A stretch of 6,301 nt of DNA from Alphaproteobacteria bacterium. Its GTDB lineage: Bacteria; Pseudomonadota; Alphaproteobacteria; Rhodospirillales; Magnetospirillaceae. The stretch spans positions 1 to 6,301 of the forward strand of contig JADFZP010000205.1 of the NCBI GenBank assembly GCA_015232485.1, written 5' to 3'. How positions within the stretch are numbered: the stretch's first letter is position 1; every line of letters starts with the position of its first letter. The notes under the pieces were generated by a model, which was not told the DNA's origin, made no database searches, and saw nothing but the letters and a program-made list of their open reading frames with translations. The position numbers were made by a program, and so were the translations under genes. Of this stretch, positions 1 through 3,906 are shown in pieces.

Positions 1-246
1 GGCCGAGGGCTTGACCACCAGATCGATCGAGCGCACCGAGGCGTCCTCGCCGGTCAGCAGCACGCGGAGTCGCTCGCCGTAATGGCTGGCCACCCAGTCG
101 CGCATGAAGCGGGTCGGCACCTCGAGCCGCACCTGCCCGTCGTCGCACCCGCCAAAGGCGAGCGGCAGCAGCCAGCTTTTGAACGCGGCTTCGCCGAATT
201 CTTCGCGCAGGCGCGCCTTGACCTTGTCCCACCGCTCGGAGTTCAT
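1..246 (-). CDS. dnaA: Chromosomal replication initiator DnaA, N-terminal part (gene runs off the left edge)
   Basis: DnaA is the AAA+ ATPase that binds DnaA boxes at oriC, opens the duplex and loads the DnaB helicase. Only the first 82 codons are here, covering domain I (helicase and DnaA self-interaction). Visible hallmarks are Trp6, the segment EEFGEAAFKSWLLPL at 15-29, and VPTRFMRDWVASHYGERL at 43-60, typical of alphaproteobacterial DnaA. The AAA+ and DNA-binding domains lie outside the window. I chose the ATG at 244-246 because it puts the conserved domain I Trp at position 6, as in E. coli DnaA. An in-frame ATG at 286-288 would add 14 residues (MRDGGDIHDIRGDG) that do not look conserved. 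Neither start has a strong Shine-Dalgarno; CGGGG lies about 8 nt before the chosen one. The gene lies downstream of rpsT on the same strand, but the terminator at 580-615 separates them, so it probably has its own promoter. The identification is secure; the exact start is less so. Confidence 0.93.
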   Translation of the reverse strand, partial: MNSERWDKVKARLREEFGEAAFKSWLLPLAFGGCDDGQVRLEVPTRFMRDWVASHYGERLRVLLTGEDASVRSIDLVVKPSA

Positions 247-367
247 GCCGTCGCCCCGAATGTCGTGGATGTCGCCCCCGTCACGCATAACCCCGTCCCG
301 GCCAGCCCGCACGCCGAGTCGCCGAAGGATCGCCACCCTTCGAACCCTTGCGCGCCCAGACCGGCCC

Positions 368-393
368 CAAAAAGAAACCGGGCATTTCCCGGT
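368..393 (-). terminator. Terminator-like hairpin in the dnaA leader (possible attenuator)
   Basis: Read on the minus strand, ACCGGG (393-388) and CCCGGT (382-377) form a 6-bp GC-rich stem with a 5-nt AAATG loop. The stem is followed directly by the T-rich run TTTCTTTTT. This is the layout of a short intrinsic terminator. It lies about 80-90 nt before the dnaA start and after the candidate dnaA promoter, so it would act as an attenuator or pause site rather than a gene-end terminator. The stem is short and the T-run is interrupted by one C, so activity is uncertain. Confidence 0.35.
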
Positions 394-530
394 AATTTGT
401 CGGACAACTTGAAGAATTCAAAAGTAAAACCCAGAACGATTCAGGGCCATACAAAAGCCCACCGGGTTGGATTCTCCGAACTGCCGCGCGAATTTTACAT
501 GGATGGCCCACCTTCCTGGCGAGCACTCAG

Positions 531-559
531 ACTGTACCTTTGGGGGCTGCCGATGGCAA
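531..559 (-). promoter_or_regulatory. Candidate sigma70 promoter for dnaA
   Basis: On the minus strand TTGCCA (559-554) is followed by a 17-nt spacer and TACAGT (536-531). This matches the -35 consensus TTGACA at 5 of 6 positions and the -10 consensus TATAAT at 4 of 6. Transcription would start near 524, giving a leader of roughly 240-280 nt that includes the hairpin at 368-393. It lies just past the rpsT terminator, a sensible place for a dnaA promoter. Other weaker matches exist nearer the gene, such as TAAAAT around 492-497 without a -35 partner. Confidence 0.4.
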
Positions 560-579
560 GGCGACCGAAGCGGGAACAC

Positions 580-615
580 AAAAAAAAGTCCCGCCGGTTC
601 TTTCGGCGGGACTTT
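580..615 (-). terminator. Intrinsic terminator of rpsT
   Basis: Read on the minus strand, AAAGTCCCGCCG (615-604) pairs perfectly with CGGCGGGACTTT (596-585) across a 7-nt loop. This 12-bp GC-rich stem is followed by a run of eight T (587-580) that overlaps the stem base. On the plus strand the structure is not followed by T, so it is directional and ends the rpsT transcript. It also insulates dnaA from rpsT. Confidence 0.92.
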
Positions 616-623
616 GAATCGTC

Positions 624-657
624 CCAGGGCCGCGCCCTTCAAGGGGTGCAGCCCTGG
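624..657 (-). repeat. Second hairpin in the rpsT 3' untranslated region
   Basis: CCAGGGC (624-630) and GCCCTGG (651-657) form a 7-bp outer stem. Three more near-continuous pairs follow (631-633 with 646-648), and then the inner palindrome CCCTT-C-AAGGG (635-645). There is no T-run after it on either strand, so it is not a terminator itself. It would be transcribed in the rpsT mRNA between the stop codon and the terminator hairpin at 580-615. Confidence 0.6.
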
Positions 658-680
658 CGTATTTTGAACGGACCGGCCGG

Positions 681-950
681 TCAGGCGGTCGGCAGCGCCT
701 TGATGCGAGCCGACAGGCGCGAGATCTTGCGCGCCACGGTGTTCTTGTGGACCACACCCTTGTTGATGCCGGCCTGCATCTCGGGGGCGGCGATCTTGAA
801 CGCTTCCAGCGCCTGGGCGCGGTCACCGGTCTCGAGGGCCGATTCGACCTTCTTGATGAAGGTGCGGATGCGGCCGACGCGTGCGCGATTCACGTCGGTA
901 CGGCGTTCGGTCTGACGGATGCGCTTTTTGGCCGACTTGTGGTGTGCCAT
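681..950 (-). CDS. rpsT: 30S ribosomal protein S20
   Basis: S20 is a small, basic, helical primary-binding protein of the 30S subunit that contacts 16S rRNA and helps assemble the body of the small subunit. The 89-residue product is the usual family length. It starts with the hallmark MAHHKSAKKRIRQTERR, continues with NRARVGRIRTFIKKVE (21-36), and has the C-terminal VVHKNTVARKISRLSARI (66-83), rich in Lys and Arg. The ATG at 948-950 is supported by AGCAGGG ending 6 nt upstream. The gene is a single transcription unit: a strong promoter lies at 990-1018 and an intrinsic terminator at 580-615. The GC-rich stretch after the -10 box (CCCGGCC) resembles the discriminators of stringently controlled ribosomal promoters; that regulation is inference. 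The stop codon overlaps a perfect 12-bp palindrome (671-682). Confidence 0.97.
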   Translation of the reverse strand: MAHHKSAKKRIRQTERRTDVNRARVGRIRTFIKKVESALETGDRAQALEAFKIAAPEMQAGINKGVVHKNTVARKISRLSARIKALPTA

Positions 951-982
951 GAAAACCCTGCTCTGGTGCGGGAACGTAGGAA

Positions 983-1008
983 GGCCGGGTTTATAGGGTC
1001 ACCCGGCC
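983..1008. repeat. 8-bp inverted repeat straddling the rpsT -10 box (operator-like)
   Basis: GGCCGGGT (983-990) and ACCCGGCC (1001-1008) are perfect inverted repeats separated by 10 nt. The -10 hexamer (990-995) lies between and partly within them. Transcription should start near 983-984, so the second arm is not in the RNA. The symmetry would therefore act, if at all, on DNA, for example as a regulator binding site. No regulator is identifiable from the window. Confidence 0.5.
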
Positions 1009-1018
1009 ACTCCGTCAA
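990..1018 (-). promoter_or_regulatory. Sigma70-type promoter of rpsT
   Basis: On the minus strand TTGACG (1018-1013), a 17-nt spacer and TATAAA (995-990) each match consensus at 5 of 6 positions with ideal spacing. The predicted start near 983 gives a leader of about 33 nt with a Shine-Dalgarno just before the rpsT ATG. The region right after the -10 is GC-rich (CCCGGCC), as in promoters inhibited by ppGpp. It is the best promoter match in the window. Confidence 0.8.
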
Positions 1019-1076
1019 GACGGGAATCGACGGGCGGCCGGGCGAACCCGAGTCGCGCGCCGTCTTTTTTCCCGTC
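1019..1076. repeat. Nested inverted repeats at the ech stop codon, terminator-like on the plus strand
   Basis: GACGGGAA (1019-1026) pairs with TTCCCGTC (1069-1076). Inside it GACGG (1029-1033) pairs with CCGTC (1060-1064), and at the core CGGG-CGAA-CCCG (1039-1050) forms a tetraloop hairpin. On the plus strand the inner stem is followed directly by TTTTTT (1065-1070), which is terminator layout, although no plus-strand gene ends here. On the minus strand the outer arm overlaps the ech stop codon, and the structure ends next to the rpsT -35 box with no T-run. A strong structure at the end of the ech message is plausible, but efficient minus-strand termination is doubtful. Confidence 0.5.
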
Positions 1077-1851
1077 AACGGTTGCGGAAGTTCGGCTGAC
1101 GCTTCTCGACGAAGGCGGCCATGCCTTCCTTCTGGTCCTCGGTCGCGAAGGTCGAGTGGAACACCCGGCGCTCGAAGCGCAGGCCCTCGTGCAGGCTGGT
1201 CTCGAAGGCGCGGTTGACGCATTCCTTGGCCATCATGACCATCGGGCGGGACATGCTGGCGATTCGGTCGGCGACCTTGATCGCCTCGTCCAGCAGATCG
1301 CCGGCCGGCACCACGCGGCTGACCAGTCCGCAGCGCTCGGCCTCGGCGGCGTCCATCATGCGCCCCGTCAGGCACATCTCCATGGCCTTAGACTTGCCCA
1401 CCGAGCGCGCCAGTCGCTGGGTGCCGCCGGCCCCCGGAATGGTGCCGATGGTGATCTCCGGCTGACCGAAGCGGGCCGTGTCGGCGGCCAGGATGAAGTC
1501 GCACATCATCGCCATCTCGCAGCCGCCGCCCAGGGCGTAGCCGGCCACCGCCGCGATCACCGGCTTGCGGCAGGTGGTGACCCGCTCCCAGCCGACCGTG
1601 ATGAAGTCCTCGAGATAGGCGTCCATATAGCTTTTGCCGGCCATCTCCTTGATGTCGGCGCCGGCCGCGAAGGCCTTCTCGCTGCCCGTGATGACGATGG
1701 CGCCAACCTCGTCGTCGGCGTCGAGCGCGTCCAGCGCCTTGCCCAGGTCGGCGATCAGGCCGACCGACAGCGCGTTCATCGCCTTGGGACGGTTCAGCGT
1801 GATCAGACCGACTCGGCCCTTGGTCTCGACGATGATGTTCTCGTAGGGCAT
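1075..1851 (-). CDS. Enoyl-CoA hydratase (crotonase family, short-chain type)
   Basis: The product (258 aa) is a full-length crotonase. It should hydrate trans-2-enoyl-CoA to L-3-hydroxyacyl-CoA in fatty-acid or amino-acid degradation. It closely resembles the mitochondrial short-chain hydratase ECHS1. FAAGADIKEM (61-70) carries the oxyanion-hole Ala65. YALGGGCEMAMMCD (105-118) carries the second oxyanion residue Gly109 and catalytic Glu112. FGQPEITIGTIPGAGGTQRL (128-147) carries catalytic Glu132. The C-terminal STFATEDQKEGMAAFVEKR is the family ending. With both glutamates present, hydratase activity is more likely than an isomerase-only or non-catalytic paralogue; substrate range cannot be read. 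ACGGAG lies 6 nt before the ATG. It lies 35 nt downstream of the small secreted-protein gene and probably shares the mutM transcript. A 124-nt gap with a separate promoter divides it from rpsT. Confidence 0.93.
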   Translation of the reverse strand: MPYENIIVETKGRVGLITLNRPKAMNALSVGLIADLGKALDALDADDEVGAIVITGSEKAFAAGADIKEMAGKSYMDAYLEDFITVGWERVTTCRKPVIAAVAGYALGGGCEMAMMCDFILAADTARFGQPEITIGTIPGAGGTQRLARSVGKSKAMEMCLTGRMMDAAEAERCGLVSRVVPAGDLLDEAIKVADRIASMSRPMVMMAKECVNRAFETSLHEGLRFERRVFHSTFATEDQKEGMAAFVEKRQPNFRNR

Positions 1852-1886
1852 GCGAAACTCCGTTGAATGGTTTCCAGGGGCGCGCC

Positions 1887-2252
1887 CTATTCGGGCAGCA
1901 CCGAGAAATGGACCAGCACCCGACCGCCGCCGACGCCGCCGACCGTGACGGTCAGCACCTCGCCCTCGCGACGGAAGAAGCCGCCGCCGACCGGCTGCCA
2001 GCCGAGTTGCGGCAAGGTGGCGTCGTAGAAGGATTGCACCGCCTCGGGCTTCAATCGACCCTCGGCCGAGGCCTCGATGATGCGGCCCTGCGGCGTCTCG
2101 AAAACCAGCGAACCCTCGGCGGTTTCGGCGAGGCCGGGCATTAGGGGAAGGTCCTCGACGGCGGCCAGGAATTGCCCGGCACCGGCGCCATGCGGCGCGG
2201 CCAACAGAAACAGGGCGAGAACCAAGGCGCGAAGCGCCGATCGCGTGTCCAT
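1887..2252 (-). CDS. Small predicted secreted (periplasmic) protein of unknown function
   Basis: I do not recognise a named family for this 121-residue protein. Residues 1-25 look like a Sec signal peptide: Arg4 and Arg8, a hydrophobic core (LVLALFLLAA, 10-19) and a probable cleavage site after AGA. There is no lipobox Cys. The mature part has a conserved-looking block, DLPLMPGL followed by VFETPQGRIIEASAEG, then FYDATLPQLGW and FFRREGEVLTVTV. This pattern of a helix ending in GW followed by beta strands suggests a small alpha/beta periplasmic domain; that is inference. There is no clear Shine-Dalgarno before the ATG at 2250-2252. The gap to mutM is only 18 nt, so translation may be coupled to mutM. 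It ends 35 nt before ech, within a GGGCGCGCCC palindrome. Its place between a DNA glycosylase and an enoyl-CoA hydratase gives no functional clue. Confidence 0.75.
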   Translation of the reverse strand: MDTRSALRALVLALFLLAAPHGAGAGQFLAAVEDLPLMPGLAETAEGSLVFETPQGRIIEASAEGRLKPEAVQSFYDATLPQLGWQPVGGGFFRREGEVLTVTVGGVGGGRVLVHFSVLPE

Positions 2253-2270
2253 GACGCCGACGCTATACCA

Positions 2271-3095
2271 TCATCGCTGTCGTTTGGCACAATAGAAAGT
2301 GGACCGCCCCGCCTGCGCCAGACGCAGCACGCCACCGCCGCAATCGCAATCGGGGCAGGGCTGGCCCTCGCGGCCGTAAACCCGGAAGCCGTGCTGGAAA
2401 TAGCCCAACTCGCCATCGGGCCGCTGGTGATCGCGCAAGCTGGATCCCCCCGCCTCGATGGCCTCGGCCAGCACGGCGCGAATCGCTTGCCACAGCCGGG
2501 TCGTGGCGCGTCCCCCAAGCGTGCCGGCCGCCCGAATCGGCGACAGCCCGGCGCGGAACAGCGCCTCGCAGACATAGATGTTGCCCAGGCCGGCCACCAC
2601 CCGCTGATCGAGCAGCGTCGTCTTGAGCGGCCCCTTGCGCCCGGCCAGCATGGCGCCGAGCGCCACGGCCGTGAACGAGTCGTCGAGCGGTTCCGGCCCC
2701 AGCGCGGCGAGCGACGGGTGGGCGTCCAGCGCGGCCGCCGGCACCAGATCCATCAGCCCGAAACGCCGCGGATCGCGATAGGTGACCACCACGCCCGCGT
2801 CGGTCTCGACCACCACATGGTCGTGGCGATCAAGCATTCCGCCTTCGCCGATCGTCATCCGTCCCGACATGCCCAGATGGGCCAGCCACACCCAGCCGTC
2901 GTCGAGATCGATCAGCAGATATTTGGCCCGCCGTCGCACCGCCAGAACCCGCCGCCCGGTCAGGCGCTCGGCGAAATTGGCGGGCAGGGGAACGCGCAGA
3001 TCCGGCCGCCTGGCCTCGGCGCGGCGGATCACATGGCCTTCGAGCACCGGGGCGAGGCCCCGGCGGACCGTTTCGACTTCAGGCAGTTCCGGCAT
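2271..3095 (-). CDS. mutM: Formamidopyrimidine-DNA glycosylase (Fpg/MutM) with an unusual zinc finger
   Basis: MutM excises 8-oxoguanine and formamidopyrimidines and cleaves the abasic site (beta,delta-elimination). The ATG at 3093-3095 is chosen because mature Fpg must begin with the catalytic Pro of MPELPEVETV; the in-frame ATG at 3107 would bury it behind MVPS. Visible features are Pro2 and Glu3, the beta-hairpin Lys58 (RRRAKYLL), HLGMSG (73-78), DPRRFG (108-113) with the base-displacing residues, and the helix-two-turn-helix segment LLDQRVVAGLGNIYVCEALF (161-180). The length (274 aa) is normal. The C-terminal zinc finger is odd. The family pattern is C-X2-C-X16-C-X2-C, but here it reads CPDCDC (247-252) ... 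FYCAKRQR. The fourth Cys is Arg272, and an extra Asp-Cys follows the first pair, encoded by a tandem GATTGC repeat. No Shine-Dalgarno precedes the start; CCCCTCC, an anti-Shine-Dalgarno-like run, lies there instead. It appears to head the mutM-secreted protein-ech unit, divergent from ubiE. Confidence 0.93.
   Translation of the reverse strand: MPELPEVETVRRGLAPVLEGHVIRRAEARRPDLRVPLPANFAERLTGRRVLAVRRRAKYLLIDLDDGWVWLAHLGMSGRMTIGEGGMLDRHDHVVVETDAGVVVTYRDPRRFGLMDLVPAAALDAHPSLAALGPEPLDDSFTAVALGAMLAGRKGPLKTTLLDQRVVAGLGNIYVCEALFRAGLSPIRAAGTLGGRATTRLWQAIRAVLAEAIEAGGSSLRDHQRPDGELGYFQHGFRVYGREGQPCPDCDCGGGVLRLAQAGRSTFYCAKRQR
2340..2351 (-). repeat. Tandem 6-bp repeat inside the mutM zinc-finger coding region
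   Basis: On the minus strand GATTGC occurs twice in a row, encoding Asp-Cys-Asp-Cys (residues 249-252). Removing one copy restores the standard C-X2-C-X16-C spacing, which is what replication slippage would predict for an in-frame two-residue insertion. Confidence 0.85.
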
Positions 3096-3153
3096 GGAGG
3101 GGACCATCTCACGCGCGCGTTGCCGAGATCAAGCCTTGGCGCTATGGTGCCGC
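3096..3153. promoter_or_regulatory. Divergent mutM/ubiE promoter region
   Basis: Only 58 nt separate the two start codons, so the promoters must overlap each other or the coding ends. For ubiE the best match is TTGCCG (3120-3125), 17 nt, TATGGT (3143-3148), 4 of 6 matches in each box. It would start transcription at about 3154-3156, which is the ubiE ATG itself. For mutM only a poor match is seen on the minus strand: TTGATC (3132-3127), 18 nt, GATGGT (3108-3103). There is no Shine-Dalgarno for either gene. A small palindrome, CAAG-C-CTTG (3130-3138), sits in the middle. Confidence 0.4.
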
Positions 3154-3906
3154 ATGACCGAAAAAGAAGACCCGCCAACCACCCATTTCGGCTTCCGCAC
3201 CGTCCGCGAGGACGAGAAGGCTTCGCTGGTCCGCGACGTCTTCGACGACGTGGCGCCGAAATACGACCTCATGAACGACCTGATGAGCTTAGGCGTCCAC
3301 CGGCTTTGGAAGGACGAGTTCGTCGGCTGGCTGCGCCCGCAATCCAGCATGCGGCTGCTCGACGTCGGCGGCGGCACCGGCGACATCGCCTTGCGCTTCC
3401 TGGAAAAGGGCGGCGGCGCGGTGACGGTCTGCGACATCAACAAGGAAATGCTGACCGTGGGGCGCGACCGCGCCATCGACCGCGGCCGGCTCGAGGGCAT
3501 CGACTGGATCTGCGGCGACGCCGAGAACCTGCCGATCGCCGATTCCAGCGTCGACGCCTACACCATCGCCTTCTGCCTGCGCAACGTCACCCGCATCGAC
3601 CGCGCCCTGGAAGAGGCGCGCCGCGTGCTGAAGCCGGGCGGGCGCTTCCTGTGCCTGGAATTCAGCCATGTCGTGGTGCCCGGCCTGAAGACGCTGTACG
3701 ACAACTGGTCGTTCCACGTCATGCCGCTGATGGGCCGCATGGTGACCGGCAATCGCGAGGCCTATCAGTATCTGGTCGAGAGCATCCGCCGCTTCCCCGA
3801 CCAGCAGGCGCTGGCCGGCCGCATCGAACAGGCGGGGCTGTCGCAGGTGCGGGTGCGCAATGTGTGGGGTGGCATCGCCGCCATGCACTCCGCCTGGCGC
3901 AGCTAG
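3154..3906 (+). CDS. ubiE: Ubiquinone/menaquinone biosynthesis C-methyltransferase UbiE
   Basis: UbiE is the SAM-dependent C-methyltransferase that methylates the quinone ring in ubiquinone synthesis, and demethylmenaquinol where menaquinone is made. The 250-residue product is normal in length and carries both family signatures: YDLMNDLMSLGVHRLW (37-52) and RRVLKPGGRFLCLEFS (156-171). The SAM-binding motif I is LLDVGGGTGDIAL (68-80), followed by Asp94 in VCDIN, a typical ribose-contacting position, and GDAENLPI (121-128). FCLRNVTRID (140-149) and YLVESIRRFPDQQAL (206-220) are also typical. The ATG at 3154 begins a protein that aligns with the family from its first residues; no Shine-Dalgarno precedes it. 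The stop codon is followed directly by the ubiB ATG, so the two are almost certainly co-transcribed. Leu46 is encoded by TTA, a rare codon in so GC-rich a gene. Confidence 0.96.
   Translation: MTEKEDPPTTHFGFRTVREDEKASLVRDVFDDVAPKYDLMNDLMSLGVHRLWKDEFVGWLRPQSSMRLLDVGGGTGDIALRFLEKGGGAVTVCDINKEMLTVGRDRAIDRGRLEGIDWICGDAENLPIADSSVDAYTIAFCLRNVTRIDRALEEARRVLKPGGRFLCLEFSHVVVPGLKTLYDNWSFHVMPLMGRMVTGNREAYQYLVESIRRFPDQQALAGRIEQAGLSQVRVRNVWGGIAAMHSAWRS

Larger units (their letters stand above)
289..579. other. dnaA upstream intergenic region, no gene seen
   Basis: This is the non-coding stretch between the rpsT terminator and dnaA. Its middle part (about 390-500) is visibly more AT-rich than the flanking genes. 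It holds a candidate minus-strand promoter (531-559), a terminator-like hairpin on the dnaA side (368-393), a short palindrome (397-407) and three of the GANTC sites listed separately. I looked for near-consensus DnaA boxes (TTATCCACA, both strands) and for AT-rich 13-mer arrays and found none. I therefore see no evidence that this is oriC. Open frames crossing it on both strands show no recognisable protein and look like shadows. Confidence 0.6.

Noticed and set aside
289..579. Possible chromosomal origin next to dnaA
   Set aside because: No DnaA-box cluster, no AT-rich unwinding element and no 13-mer repeats were found; adjacency to dnaA alone is not enough in alphaproteobacteria.
82..915. 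A 277-codon plus-strand frame across dnaA, the intergenic region and rpsT
   Set aside because: It is antisense to two certain genes, passes through a terminator, and has no recognisable protein features.
1878..1887. Palindrome GGGCGCGCCC at the stop codon of the small secreted-protein gene
   Set aside because: It is a loopless 10-bp GC palindrome that cannot form a useful hairpin and is common by chance in DNA of this composition.
3096..3107. mutM starting at the ATG at 3107
   Set aside because: It would put four residues (MVPS) before MPELPEVE; Fpg chemistry needs the Pro after the initiator Met to be the mature N-terminus.
3108..3153. Start of ubiE further upstream (in-frame TTG at 3136, or the long upstream open frame)
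   Set aside because: The upstream residues (LALWCR) do not resemble the family N-terminus, there is no Shine-Dalgarno, and the ATG at 3154 gives the normal length.
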